Counted from the first letter of the stretch, positions 1-11,934 are shown. The stretch: 64,000 nucleotides of DNA from Pohlia nutans (GCA_022496805.1 CM040088.1:27906452-27970451); one strand, 5' to 3'. Notes: a model not told the origin generated them from the letters alone. Numbers and translations are program-made.

Positions 1-234
1 TTCTTGTGGATAGGCTAAAACTAGATTTGAAGTTCAGTAAATATACAATACAACAGTTGAAGAGTTATAAAGTTAGCACTCTTTGGAAAATGTAAAATCC
101 AAACTTCAAAAATTTATGACTTAATAATATGGTATTTAACCAATAAGTATTTTAGTGCATTGTAATCCTCTTCAAAAGGTGAAACTTGAACTTGACATTA
201 TAGCATAGTTCAAAATAAAATGTGGTATAGTCAA

Positions 235-670
235 CAAGTCATTAGAAGTGCACATGCAATCCAAAAGTGCATGTGAAAAAATTATGATTATGAACTTGGG
301 TTGTGAATCTCATTGGGTTGGCGATTGCCAACCCTCTTATTCCCTTTGTCCAGAATTACCTGTCTAGTTTTTGGCATGTTTTAACTTAAGGGTTTTTTAT
401 TGCCAAACATGTGTCTCAATACTCGAAAAATGGTCTATCTTTAATAGTAGTATGTAGTTTTTGTGTCACTCTCTTTGTCCACCCTGTTTGAAGTGGACAT
501 GCCTCACAATTTGTAATGTAAAACATAGGACAAATATTACAAATTTTGTTTTTTGCACAATTATTTCTGGACAGAGGGAGTATCATGTAGTTTTTGACGT
601 TTGTGATGTCAATCAAAGGGGATTGGCAGTCATCAACCTCATTAAATTGCCATTTTGTTTTCTAAAGTAC
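235..670 (+). repeat. Old dispersed repeat, split by a Stowaway MITE
   Basis: The two halves of this sequence, 235-337 and 583-670, flank the Stowaway element at 340-580. They match in order the reverse complement of 12325-12480, where no Stowaway is present. Shared landmarks are GAAGTGCAC, ATTATGATTATGA, GGTTGGC-ATTG and ATCATCAACCTC. The second copy therefore acts as an approximate empty site. The family is unknown. Bases 1-234 show nothing I recognise; they are probably intron of the receptor kinase that starts upstream of the window. Confidence 0.6.
340..580. mobile_element. Stowaway-type MITE (Tc1/mariner), copy 1
   Basis: A 241-bp element flanked by TA on both sides (338-339 and 581-582). 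The right terminus in reverse complement reads CTCCCTCTGTCCAGAAATAA and the left reads TTCCCTTTGTCCAGAAT, so the left end has decayed. It is about 85% similar by eye to the copy at 6672-6897, including an internal CTTTAATAGTAGTATGTAG block. CTCCCTCCGT termini with TA duplications are the classical plant Stowaway signature. Confidence 0.85.
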
Positions 671-745
671 AAAATTGGTGTGATCATTATGAACAGAAGT
701 GATGTTTACAGTCTTCATTTGACATTGTGGCAAATTACAATGCAG

Positions 746-3700
746 GTATCCAAGTGACGCATACGACCGGCTGTGGCTTCAGTACACCAGTGCAAACAAT
801 CTCGTAGGGACTGCCGATCTCATCTCCAGTCAAGACGTGGTGGTGGAAAATCCTTACTCCCGGGACAATGCCCCGGTTGCCGTGATGAACACAGCTATGG
901 CGTGGCAGAAGAGCACCACATTCACACTTCCCTTCCATGTCAGCGGAGGTCGAAACTACGTGGTCCTCCTGTGGTTCGCCGACATCGCCAACACAAGTTC
1001 ACAAACCCGGGATTTTGCTGTGGGCATTGATGGAAACTGGCAAGCTCCTATCAATCTACTCAACGTCACTGGAGGAAAACGGTTTGAAGCCTATGAGTGG
1101 GGATATGCTAGCATCGCTTTGTCTGACACCTCGTATATTAGCTTCCAAGCCACCAACACCTCGGACCTGGGACCCATCCTGAATGCCATGGAAGTTTATG
1201 GAGTATCTGACCCTGTTCTGCCGAGAACCGATGTGCAAGACGGTACACTCTTTTTTTAACCCCTAAGCAAGCGTCCAGTGTGTCTGTTCTGTAGTGTAGG
1301 AAAATTGGACACCCTGCTGCAAATCATCTGTTTATGGGAAAATGACTTCAGTTTGGCACGATCGATACTGTTGATCTTGTAGTATAGAACAATAACTTTA
1401 AAATGATGTACTGCAATCAGAAAACCGATGTAAAATGAGAAAATGCCACCGTTGCAAAGTTCAGTGATGCAGATGGCCATATTGGGCGTAGGGGTTAATT
1501 ACACTCACTGCTCTTTGATGTTGTGTACACGTGATTGAAGAATCTTCATGGACGTCATGTTTTGAACAATGAACGTTGTTGGAGTGACATATATAAAGGA
1601 GTTCCGAGTGTACTGGACATTTCTTCACCATCGCTGCAACACACAACAAGAGTTGAGTGAACAGGTTATCGTTTAAATTTCGTTTACATTCGGAGTTTTT
1701 TTGTTTTGATTTGAATTTATGCAGTTGCTGTTATCGATGCTGTCAAGTCTCAAGCCTGGCTGAACTTGAACGCCTGGACTGGGGATCCGTGTTTATTTCT
1801 TCCCTACGATTGGATCTCTTGTTCGTTGGACGACGTTACTCCGAGAATCACAAAACTGTAAGTGTTCTTCCCACTTTGAATTAATGAAGAAGGGCTCCTG
1901 AGCTTTGCTCAACCGAGTCCGAGCCCTTTCTGGGTGCATGTACTTATTCAAGTTATTATGCTTGTGTGCGCTAAACCTGTGAGAGCTTCAAAAACAACAT
2001 TATGTAGTTTAGAAAAGCAGAATCATGTAACTTACATTGTGTTAATAATCGTAAGGTTACTCAAATGTAATTGGTTAATCAGATATAATGTTGTGATGTA
2101 TTGGTGAACAGGGAACTTGCGGGATACAACTTAACTGGGTCAATACCTGCCGCCATAGCCAACCTCACGGAGCTAACAGTTTTGTAAGTTGATCTAATCC
2201 TCGAATGGTCGGAGTTAGTAAATTTTTAGTACATTTATTATGACTTAATTTGGTACCAGTCTGACTATACTGTACACCTTCACTCTCCTCACCTTTGTTG
2301 CATGGTTAAACAGGCATCTGCAGAACAACAATCTCACTGGCGAATTTCCTGCATGGGTTGTGAATCTGACTAAACTTCAGGAGCTGTAAGTTCGTCGTTC
2401 ATAAACTTTGCAAATATCAGTACCAAACTAGGTAATTATGTGAAAGGTAAAGCCTTGTTATGAGAAATGACATGCCCATCCATAGAAGTAGCAAGGGATG
2501 TTATTTTGTGTCGAGTGGAGCACCAAAATAAACCCTAAACCCTAACACCACCCACTCATACATTCCCCTCAAGTACAACCAAAGAGAATCATATGTACCC
2601 ATAAGAGATATTATAGAGAATCCAGGGAGGATGTAATGATACCATGGAAGAATGTAATGTGACCCAGCCCCCCCCTAAATTTTTTAATATTAGAAAGTTA
2701 AAAGGGGGGTTTAACGTTACGTTCTTCTCTTGTTTACTCTTGAGATTTCCCTTCACAGAACCCCTCTGTATGCAGGGGCGGTGTCCCCTTTGTTGCACTT
2801 CAACCTTTATAACAAGGGTTTACTTACACCACCTAATATAGCTTCTAGAGTTGAATCTTGTTGTCTCAAAAAATGAACACAATAACACTAAAGAAGGACA
2901 AGATTATGAGACATACCCATGCTAGATGGTTGGTTGCCACCTCTACAAACTGGGTGAGGTTCATGACATGTTAGACAATGGTGGTTTCAATGGTACAAAA
3001 ATACACTAAGGTCCAACTTGCATGGGGGAAGTTTCTCACTAAAATACAAAGTTTTAGGGGCTTTGGGTGACCAAGTTTGACATTAATTTAAGTGAGCTTT
3101 TGAGCAGAAGTTGTCATGAAGTATAGAGGGTTCTCAAGCCCTTGACTTCATGACAACTTCTCCGTAACCAATCAAATTTTGTTCATGCAAGTCCATGGAA
3201 GTGTGCACCACTTCATGGCAGGGTATAAGACAAATTGTAATTATACTACTTTTCCTGTCCTTGCCTACTTCCATGGGCAACTTGGAAGTTGGCTCTAAGT
3301 GTGGTGATTCACCGTGATGCAGGTCTGTAGAAGGCAACAACTTGACTGGATATGTACCACCGAGCTTGTTCAACAAAACAGGCCTGAAGTTCACGTACAC
3401 GCCTGCAGGTCTTTGCACCAGCGTTTCCCCCACAGCACCATGTACTCCCCTTCCTGAACCGGCCAGTCCTGTGCCCCCTCCTTTGGTGGCTTCAAAGTCC
3501 ACCAGCAACAGTAAAATGGCCATCATCATTGGTTGCGTGGCAGCTGCACTCGGGATTCTCATCCTCACGTGTTTCGTTTGTTTACTCCGTTGCAAGCCCA
3601 AAGTCGCCTCTTCCATTTCAAGCAGACAACTCTTGAAGGCCGACCCTGAAGCAGGTACCAAGCCTTTTCTTTCTCTTGCACTAGACTCACTAGTAGAAAT

Positions 3701-6700
3701 TTTGTCAAATATGACTTGTCTTTAAGGACTAAATGTTTGTTGTGACTTGTCTATAGTGACTCAAAATCACAATTTCAGTCACTACGGAATCTAGTCATTA
3801 AAGAGTGTAAGAGAGAAAAAAAGAATTCACATTTTATAACCTTTTTCACTCTGGTTGGCAGTGGCTACACTTGCCTACATGCTGAGTATCAACGCTTTCA
3901 TGCTTGAACTCAATCTGTGAGAGGACAGGCTCTGTGTCAAAGAGAGAAGATGTCAGAGCCTGTGATTTTTCCTTGAATTAGTAGTTTGGTCCAAGACGTT
4001 TGCAGCTCCTTTCAAGAACGTTGTTGATAATATTTTAGAGCAGTGTTGACTACCCACCCTTTTCATTGCACCTGCAACTGTAGTTGGTAGATATTATGTT
4101 TACTTATAATATTTGATCGAGCATTAATGCTTGAACTTGAGATGCCAGAAAATGAAGATTTTAGAGAATTGAAACATCTTGGATATCCTGATTGTTGGGT
4201 CTAAGGTGTTCAGTGTCTTGTTATGGATGTTGATTGTGTTCATTGCCATGAATGAGGGTGTGATGTAGAGGAATTGTTTGGCAGCTTTTGCTTGCAGTAC
4301 GAAATGCCAGATGTTGGCGTATTCATTCCATGAGGTGAAGGACGTCACCAATGGTTTCAAAAACCAAATTAGCGAAGGAAGTTTCGGGCCTGTATACAAG
4401 GGCAGATTAACCGATGGCAGAGAAGTTGCAGTCAAACGGTGCCGGCCATTCAATAGACTGGGATTTACAGAATTCTTTGACGAGGTATGTGTGTTCATTT
4501 GAATCATAACATCTAGAGTATTGTTGACTATAAGGCCATATTCGTTATCTTGAGACTTTTTGCATATTTTGAGACAGAATGCTAATTATTCAAAAATTCA
4601 TTTTAAAAATAGTAATTGAAACCAAAAAATAATAATTCTCAAATAGTGATTCTATAATGAAATTCTAAAAGTTGGTGTTGTGACCTATTTATAAAGAAAT
4701 ACTACTAAAAAGATAAACGGTTTATCTTTGAGTTGAGGATAAAAATGAGACTGCGAAAAGTCTCAATATAACGAATATGGCCTTCTATCCACCCTTTTCA
4801 CTGTCGTTGGTAGGAACTACACTTGCTTACATTCTTGAACTCAAGATGTAAGAAGGTCTGTGCCAAAGAAAGATGTTAGAGAATTGGAGCATCTTGATTC
4901 TTCCTTGGATTAGCAGTTGGATGCAGGTCCTTTAAAGAATGTTATGAATAATCATGGACCAAAAAACCCCAATATTGTTGCAAATAAACTCTGACCTTTT
5001 TCTTGCGTGTGGAAGTGAAATCTCATAGTCGGTGTTTCTGTTCTTCTTTTCCTTGCAGGTGGAAGTCCTCTCCAGAATTTATCACACGAATCTCACTTCC
5101 TTGGTTGGTTTCTGTCAAGATGAGCATGAGCAAATCTTGCTTTACGAATACCTGTCAAACAGTGATCTCCGGACACATCTTCATGGTGAGTGTACCGAAT
5201 CCAAAGCTGAATTGCTGAGACCATATCTGGGTCTATGAAGCTATTTAATTTGCTTTTGACTTTGTTATCTGTTCCCCAAGGAGAGATTAAGCAATAGTTC
5301 TGTACTGCAGAAAGATCTAGCCCCATGAAAATGAGATTGTCAAAAGCAATAATCGCACATTCGGGTTCATCATTTCAAAGAATGAAATTTTAATGTTAAA
5401 TGGAATTACAACATGTGAGTATGAGAATAGTTGCGGTCTAAGATTGTCAAATAGGGTTTTTGATTTTTTCAATAAGTGAGCATTGTACTAAGGATTGTGT
5501 TGAGGATTATACTCAGGATTGTGTTGAGGATTATACTCAGGATTATGTTGAGGATTATATGGAAAGAGACCTGAAAATTATTCGTTTGTTTTTGGGTAGA
5601 GACACTTGCGATTAGCCGCGTGTTGGTCTTAACATGTTGATACTTCAAGTTGATCTCAAGCTCATGTAATTTCAATGTGGTTTTGTGAATCAAAGGAGAC
5701 GGAAAGCACTTACCATGGAGCACACGATTAGCAATTGCCCTAGACGCTGCACAAGGTAAGAAATGTCACTTCCTCTTCCCTTGTATTTGCTTGCCTGCCA
5801 TACGAGCATTTTTCAATCTGTGCTTATGAGTCGTTCATGGTCAATGCCCAGGAATTCAATACCTGCACACAAGTTGCTATCCAAGTATTATACACCGAGA
5901 TGTGAATCCAACCAACATTCTTATCACAAGGAAAATGGTAGCGAAGGTGGCGGACTTTGGCTTGGCTAAGTTCACCGGTGAACAAGATTCCAAGCTCCAA
6001 GTTTACAGCGCTGATGTGAAGGGCTCCGCTGGATATCTCGATCCTGAGTAAGTCAAATTTCCAAACAAATTTGAGATTCTTGTAATCAAGATGCATAAAA
6101 TTGTTCAGCTATAGCCTTGGGTCTCACTGAGAGAAGACACTTCCTAGTTCGTTCTTCACCATTTGCTTAAGTTTAAGATCCAACAAGGTGTGTAGTATTC
6201 TGCACAAGTTAGAAAGGTTAAAAAAAGCTCTTGCTTACTTAATGATAAGATTTGACATGGTGTGTAATATTCCACACAAGTCTGAAGGGTTAGAATGCTC
6301 CTAACAGTTCATATCAATAAACTAATTGTGAATTTTGGTGCTATGCAGATACGCGGAGAGTGGACATTTAACAGACAAGAGCGACGTTTACGGATTCGGT
6401 GTAGTGTTGTTGGAGTTGGTATCCGGGCAGGAACCAATCATCAAGCCAACATCTGATAGGTCTCCTCTCTTGATTGAGTGGGTATGTGCTCTATCATATG
6501 TCAACCCCTAAAAGACCAAGGATTAAATTAAAAATGACCAATTGGATTGATCGTATTGTGAAGATTTTAATTCAGATGGGGCCAAATTTTAATCAGTGAT
6601 CTACACTCCAAGCATTAGTCAAAAAATCAAATGAAATTGTACAAAGAAAGTCCCCATATGACTCAAAACTACTCCCCTTGTCCAGAAATAACTGTCCGAG

Positions 6701-7269
6701 TTTTTGGCGTTTTTCAACTTAACAGATTTCTTTTGCTTAAATACTCCAAAAATGGTCAATCTTTAATAGTAGTATGTAGTTTTTGTGTCACTCTCATTGT
6801 CCGCCCCGTTTGAAGTGGACAGGGCTCAAGTTTGAAGCATAAAACATAGGAAAAAAAAATGCCAAAAACTGGGTCAATTATTTCCGGACGGAGGGAGTAC
6901 TAATTTACTCAAAAATAACTTTGGCCCCACCTGTCAAATTTTTTATGAGGCTCAGTTTGAGCTCTTTGGTTTAATAATGTTTATTCCACATTCCACATTG
7001 TAATGTTATGTTGCTGTGTCTCATTACAGATGAGGCCTCTGCTAGCAGCAGGAGATATCAAAGCGGTGGTGGATCCACGTCTCGGGGAGAACTACAACCT
7101 GGAATGCATGTGGAAAGTGGCAGAACTGGGAATGACGTGTGTGGAGCCAAGGGCGTTCAACAGACCTACCATGGCCGACGTGGTGGCGGAGCTCCAAGAT
7201 GCCATCGCCATGGAAGAAACGCATGCCAAGCGGCCTCTCTCGTCCCCTCCAAGCTCCGGCCCCCTGTAG
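746..7269 (+). CDS. Malectin-like/LRR receptor-like kinase (5'-truncated by window edge)
   Basis: Plasma-membrane receptor-like serine/threonine kinase of the malectin-like plus LRR type (LRR-I-like). Exons by GT-AG and frame: 746-1242, 1725-1857, 2112-2183, 2314-2385, 3323-3654, 4285-4484, 5059-5185, 5696-5755, 5852-6047, 6349-6481, 7030-7269. They join without a stop into 686 residues ending at TAG 7267. Order: C-terminal part of the malectin-like domain (exon 1); the [15 protein letters not shown] linker; two or three LRRs on 72-nt exons; a Pro-rich juxtamembrane segment; one TM helix ([18 protein letters not shown]); kinase. VAVK lysine, DFG and the activation segment up to GYLDPE are present. 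Two odd positions: the glycine loop reads [10 protein letters not shown] (first Gly is Ser) and the catalytic loop reads HRDVNPTN, where HRDxKxxN is expected. Signal peptide and the first malectin half lie upstream of base 1. Ligand unknown. The kinase may be weak or dead. Confidence 0.87.
1260..1494. mobile_element. TTAA-flanked MITE (piggyBac-like termini)
   Basis: A 235-bp element in the first visible RLK intron, flanked by TTAA (1256-1259 and 1495-1498). Left end CCCCTAAGCAAGCGTCC; right end in reverse complement CCCCTACGCCCAATATGGCC. The right end resembles the left end of the element at 56994 (CCCCTAAGCGCTCAAACGGC). No coding capacity. Confidence 0.6.
3688..3790 (+). mobile_element. Solo CACTA-like terminus
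   Basis: CACTAGTAGAAATTTTGTC just downstream of exon 3323-3654 looks like the terminal repeat of the CACTA-type element at 32760 (CACTAGTAGAAAAGG). It is followed by GTGACT/AGTCACT subterminal-like motifs. No matching right end was found in the same intron, so this is a fragment or a chance match. Confidence 0.35.
5491..5562 (+). repeat. Three-copy ~24-bp minisatellite in RLK intron
   Basis: The unit AGGATTGTGTTGAGGATTAT with ACTC spacers recurs three times with minor changes, in the intron before exon 5696-5755. No function can be read from it. Confidence 0.75.
6508..6985 (+). repeat. CCCCTAAAAGACCA-type MITE with nested Stowaway
   Basis: Starts CAACCCCTAAAAGACCAAGG and contains ATGACCAATT, a GTGAAxAT stretch, AATTCAGATGGGGCCAAA and later GGCCCC/GCTC. 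The same series occurs at 7758-7860, 42861-43092 and, reversed, at 45250-45460. The Stowaway copy at 6672-6897 sits inside it. The left flank TCAA is one base from TTAA. The right edge is approximate. Confidence 0.5.
6672..6897. mobile_element. Stowaway-type MITE, copy 2
   Basis: A 226-bp element flanked by TA (6670-6671 and 6898-6899). Ends are CTCCCCTTGTCCAGAAATAA and, reverse complemented, CTCCCTCCGTCCGGAAATAA. It shares its interior with the copy at 340-580. It lies in the last RLK intron. Confidence 0.88.
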
Positions 7270-8377
7270 CTCAGTCACGTACCAGCTGCATGATTGATTT
7301 CATACCTGTAGAATTTTTTTAAGTATTTAAACACAGGATTATGATCTTGTATCATTAGGTCACGAAGCTCGCTCATTCATGGCTTGTAAATTGTAATCTA
7401 GAACAATAACCTTGCTCGAAATTCGAGTACATAAAACCAAGCCACAAGAAAAACCTGCAAACCTAATCTTCTTGTGTCCCCTGCAATCTGGTTTAATTCG
7501 ATGTCTCCTACCTCTTGTGCACGTCTCGGTTTAAATCCGGCTTTCTTAAACACCCTTCCCGATTCTACATCACGAGAGGCTCTGTAGCAAAAACCCTGTA
7601 GAACTGGGTCATTTTTGAGTAATAGCCTACTCAAACTTCCTCTCATTCAATGTAACTGTAACTTCCTTCCCCTTTTGGTCCAGACCGACAATTTAAACAA
7701 AATCACTGAAGCACCATCACAGGAGTATCCGCAGCCGGGATGAAGAAAAAGGACTGACCAAGCATTCATGGTCTGAAAATGACCAATTGATCATATTGTT
7801 AAAAACAAATAATTCAGGCGGGGCCATATTTTCTATGATCAATGAAGAACATCGAGGTAAGTCATGAAAGAAAACAAAGAACAAACGAGAAAGGAACTCA
7901 CGAAGGCGGGCTTAGGTGCGCTCCTTCTATTGGACGGTGATAGGGCCTCCTTGCATCGACAGTGACATTGACATTGCAACCCTAGAAATGAAATGTCTGG
8001 AAACGCGGAGATTCTTCCTTCTTCAGCGAATGTGTGTTTCTGTATCTGGCCGGCCGGACCGACCCGAAATTCTGGAGTGATTACTAAGCGTCCACTTCTG
8101 CTTCGATTTGCGCTTCTGGGATCGTTCCGGCAAATTCTGATTCTGGTCAGCTCGGATTTTCCTTCGTTTTCGTGGTCCATGTGTCTTTTTCTCGACCAAT
8201 TTTGAAGCTGTGAATGCGAAGTAGGTTCGAGTTTCAGAGTGTAGATGCAAACTCTCCACAGTTTTAGATTTCTATAATTTTAGGGTTTTGATCGGTTTTC
8301 TGGGATGGTGGACAGTGATTGTTTTGTTGCGGAGGTTTTGAATTGATTAAGAGAAAGGCGAAGGAAGGAGAGGATTG
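7270..8377. other. Intergenic: RLK 3' region and ISD11 upstream region
   Basis: Contains the presumed 3' UTR of the kinase, a partial copy at 7758-7860 of the repeat at 42861-43092, and the presumed promoter and 5' UTR of ISD11. I see no further gene and no convincing TATA box close to the ISD11 start. Confidence 0.5.
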
Positions 8378-8668
8378 ATGGCAGGAGGATCAGCAGCGCC
8401 CTCTCCTGCGCAAGTGAGGGGGCTTTTCAAAGCCCTGTTGCGAGAAGCTCGCAAATTCTCCAACTACAATGTGCGCGAGTACGTGAAGAGACGGACTGTT
8501 GATGGGTTTCACGAGCAGCAGGCGACCTCGGACCCAGCTGCAATTGCTGCGGCCTATGAATACGGAACGCAGCAGCTCGAGATTGCCAAGCGGCAGGCGA
8601 TTGTGTACAATCTCTACGCTCCTAAAATCAAGAGCATCATGGATTTGAAAGTCATGCCTTCTTCTTGA
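8378..8668 (+). CDS. ISD11: ISD11/LYRM4-type LYR protein, Fe-S cluster assembly
   Basis: Small mitochondrial-matrix LYR-superfamily protein that, by family knowledge, binds and stabilises the cysteine desulfurase NFS1 for Fe-S cluster synthesis. One uninterrupted reading frame from ATG 8378 to TGA 8666-8668 gives 96 residues, typical of the family. Diagnostic blocks: LFKALLREARKFSNYNVREY (about residues 13-32, the LYR-region helix), KRRTVDGF and the C-terminal AKRQAIVYNLYAPKIKSIMD. These correspond closely to what I recall of plant ISD11 proteins. The upstream TTG is ignored because an ATG in good context follows one codon later. There is no intron and no sign of decay. No separate transit peptide is evident, as expected for short LYR proteins. 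Confidence 0.93.
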   Translation: MAGGSAAPSPAQVRGLFKALLREARKFSNYNVREYVKRRTVDGFHEQQATSDPAAIAAAYEYGTQQLEIAKRQAIVYNLYAPKIKSIMDLKVMPSS

Positions 8669-9597
8669 GAACTGCATGAATTAGGAATGAAACCATTAGC
8701 AAGCGATGGATTTCTTATGCAGAAGCAATCATGATATTGTGGATCACAAGGTTTGATCTCTTCTGCTCTTTCTAGTGTTACATGTCAAGATGTAGCACGG
8801 GCTGAATTTGGAGGATAGGTTAGGGTTTTGCTACATTGGCAATTGTGCCAGATACTCTGTTTTTGGACCACAGTGTTGAGATTTTATGATGGGAAGAAAA
8901 AGATAATTCACTGGAAGGGTGGTTCCTTTCACATATTGTGCGGTGATTGTTTGGAGTCTCGTGACCATGATTTTTCTGCTCATGGTGATTTTCATTTGTG
9001 GCAGGCTTTCTTGCGTTTCAAGAGGTTATTCTGTAGTATCGCAGGAGTAAATTCAACGATGTTGCATCTTTCCTTTGTTACTTGCAGCAAACAATGTGGA
9101 CGTAAGCCCTGCATATATGAGTCTATGCTACACGTTTGATTATTCTCTATTCCTCTGCTTATTTTGTTTCAAGGGATTGCTCAGGATTACTTTAGGTGAG
9201 CACTTTGGCTGCAGTCATTTCGTATGCGTTGGATATTCAGCCAACTGTTCCTGTGGTCTCTAGTTTTTGCTATTGTTTTTCAACAAGATCCGTCGTTGGC
9301 TGCTTGGCAACCGACCTCGGAAATCTGCCCGTCTTCAATGATTCATCAACGACTGTGTATATGCCACTCACAGCAACCGACTACTATTTGCGTACCAAAT
9401 TTTTTCCCCAAAGTAGACCAATATAAGTGAGACAGTATACAGTGATTATATGCATTTAGCCAAGTCATGTTTACTACGCCACTTAGTGTATTGAATGAGA
9501 TGAGTTGGTGTTAGTAACAAGGTCAATCAATAGATGAGGCCTCGGAGTGGTTTTAATATATTTGGTTTGTAGGAAACTGATTTCTAAGCATTAGTTG
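8669..9597. other. Intergenic, nothing recognised
   Basis: Moderately AT-rich sequence between the convergent ISD11 and minus-strand hydrophilic protein genes. It probably holds both 3' UTRs. No repeat, RNA gene or further coding signal was found. Confidence 0.4.
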
Positions 9598-11908
9598 TTA
9601 CTTCGTCTTGGCAACGTCCTTCTTCAAATGCCTGCTCCTTCTTCGAGGACTGTTAGCGGAAGACATGGAGGACCGGGGATGAAGAGCCACGAGGGGCGCT
9701 TCATCTCCTTCAAGAGAGCTCGTCTTCTCGTGCTCAATTGTAGCGGCCGCTGTATCCCTCAACCGGTCCACAGCATCCATGTTGACATTGGGACCCGGCA
9801 CACCCTCCACCGGTCCACCAGGTTCGTTTGCAGTATCCCTATCAAACCTTCCACTTCCAGTCCCTGACTGCACATTGCTCACCAGTGTTTTTTTTTTCAT
9901 CCTTTCAAGGGAGTCCCATTGGCGTTTTGAAAATTGAAACTTGAAAAATAGATAGCATTTTTTGGCGGTTTACAATCTTTTTACTACAAATACATAGCTT
10001 TCTATAGACTATACGTACCAATGATAAGGGAAGATTATGGTGATATACTCTATTTTTTTAACAGCAACATAGCAAGCCCATTTTTCAAATAGCAAGTTGG
10101 CAATATATAGCCAAAAGAAGGCACTGTTGCTCACATGTTGCACAGGATTGTCGTCAATTGTGGCTTTTTCAGAGTAAATGCCACGGCCAGGCACTTGACC
10201 AGTGACAGTGTCCTTCACCTTGTCCAGCAGAGAAGGCTCATCATGGCCTCCAGTATCTTCGAGTTTCGGCAAGCCCTCAGGTGCAGGCAGCTTTCCCTCA
10301 AACCCTGCCTCATGAGACTTGTCTGCCAGGATGCTGTCCACTCGTGCTCGCAGTTGGGGTGCCGTTTGTGTGATGTACTCATCGTACTCCTTCATCTTGG
10401 GCTTGGTTGCAGGTAGGAAGTTGTCCACTCGTACATAAGCTGGATCAATGGGGCTGCCAGTGCGAGCAGGACTACTACTCTCTTCTACTGTTTCTTGGTA
10501 CTTCCCTTTGCTCTTCTGGGGTCCTGGTCCAAACACTGTATCTGATGTTCTGCGGGTGGGAGTAGTAATTGCGTCCGTGCCCGGGGTCTCCACCTAACGT
10601 AATCACCGTGCATCAAACGAAGTTCAATATCCTCATATACATGTCATTTTCTCTCATGTGTATATATACTGTCATGATTTCTTCATATTCTAAACCCTTG
10701 TGTAAATATTTTCACATACATGGTGATTGGAAATGATTTGAACCTCATTTTCTTACATGTCATTTTTTCTCTTTTGTGTATATGGAGTCATTTTTCCATA
10801 TTCTAAACCCTTGTTTAGTATATTTCATGTACAATGTGAGAGGAAATGATATAATTCTCGCATATGTACTCCCTCCGTCCCATAATAGATGATGCTTTTG
10901 AGAAAAAATTGTCCCAAATTACTCGATTTCAATTTGAAGTTGTTTTACAGATTCTAAGAAAGAAAATCACAAGATAGGTGCACATGAAGTGCTTTTTGTC
11001 TGTGAAGCTTGTCTTTGTTGGGATCTTTGCTCATGTATGAACCCTATAACTATTGCAACCACCTACTTTTATGGTTTCTATTGTGCAATGTTGTAAACTC
11101 AAGAATGCTTTATTCAAAACTTGGGCTACTCCACAACATGAACAAGTATGCTACTGCTTGGACACACAAGAGAGTTTTCTGTAAAGTCACCTTGAGTTTG
11201 AAGAATCTACTATGAATTTTGCTTTAATATACTCTTATTTGTTCACTCCAAATAGTTAAAAGGTATGAAAAATCTTGGTGGTCTATCATTATTAGGTGTG
11301 TAAGAGTTCGGTGATCTTCAAACTCATGAAAAACGTTTTTGGGCTCCTATTTTGATGCCCAAAAAAGTTTTCCATGAGTTTGAAGACCACCAAGCTCTTA
11401 CACACCTAATAATGATAAACCGCCAAGATCTTCCATACCTTTTAACTATTTGGAGTGAAGAAATAAGAATATATTAAAGCAAAATTCATGGTAGATTCTT
11501 CAAACTTAAGGTGACTTTACAGAAAACTCTAACTACTCTCGAGTATAACGCACGGGTTTGGTTTGGTACAAGGCTTACAAAGAGGGCGTCTGTGTTGCCG
11601 TTGGAAGGAGAAGCTTCAGAGGGTGGGGCAGTGGCGGATGCTTCGACGGTGCTGTAGCGCTGCATGTGAGTGGAGCCCGTGGGCACGGTTTCATAAACGG
11701 AGGAGCCAGACTCCCGGCCCAAATCCACTTCCACTTTGGAGTGGCTCTTCTTGCCTCCGAGCAATGGAGCCAGAATGGCCTTCACGCTCTCGGACATGCC
11801 TGCCAAGCTCTTCCTGTCTCGGCCTTGCGGTCTGTCGAATTCCGGAATCATGCTCCGATCCCTCACGCTGTCTCTCCGGCTCCGAGGACTTGCCTCTTCT
11901 TCTGCCAT
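9598..11908 (-). CDS. Hydrophilic, probably disordered protein of unknown function (LEA-like composition)
   Basis: Three exons read in frame: 11537-11908 (ATG at 11908), 10135-10593 and 9598-9867, with GT-AG borders and all junctions in phase 0. The product is 366 residues: MAEEEASPRSRRDS at the N-terminus, then MSESVKAILAPLLGGKK and SGSSVYETVPTGS. The middle carries RRTSDTVFGPGPQKSKGK, DEYITQTAPQLRARVDSIL and LLDKVKDTVTGQVPGRGIY. The C-terminus is basic (RRRSRHLKKDVAKTK). It is rich in Ser, Pro, Glu, Lys and Gly with almost no hydrophobic stretch, so it is likely disordered. The composition recalls stress-related LEA/LTI65-type proteins, but I do not recognise a defined domain and do not assign a function. 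Intron 1 carries a truncated Stowaway end and a 360-bp hairpin that begins 6 bp from the exon-1 donor. Tandem 87-bp repeats lie just upstream. Confidence 0.62.
10869..11000 (+). mobile_element. Truncated Stowaway MITE end
   Basis: TA (10867-10868) followed by CTCCCTCCGTCCCATAATAG is an intact Stowaway-type left terminus. No matching right terminus lies within the following kilobase, so only one end remains. The stated right edge is arbitrary. Confidence 0.6.
11171..11530. mobile_element. Foldback (hairpin) element with ~165-bp arms
   Basis: Both termini read AGAGTTTTCTGTAAAGTCAC (left forward, right in reverse complement). The arms stay complementary through GTTTGAAGAATCTAC, TTTTGCTTTAATATA, GGTGTGTAAGAG and TCATGAAAAA to a short centre near 11345. 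It lies entirely inside intron 1 of the minus-strand gene; the exon-1 donor is at 11535-11536. No clear target duplication is visible. Could be a MITE or a local inverted duplication. Confidence 0.8.
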
Positions 11909-11934
11909 TCCTTGCACAACTTACGCACTTCTTC

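Noticed and set aside
2530..2550. Interstitial telomere repeat
   Set aside because: Only about two AAACCCT-like units in an RLK intron; too short to mean anything.
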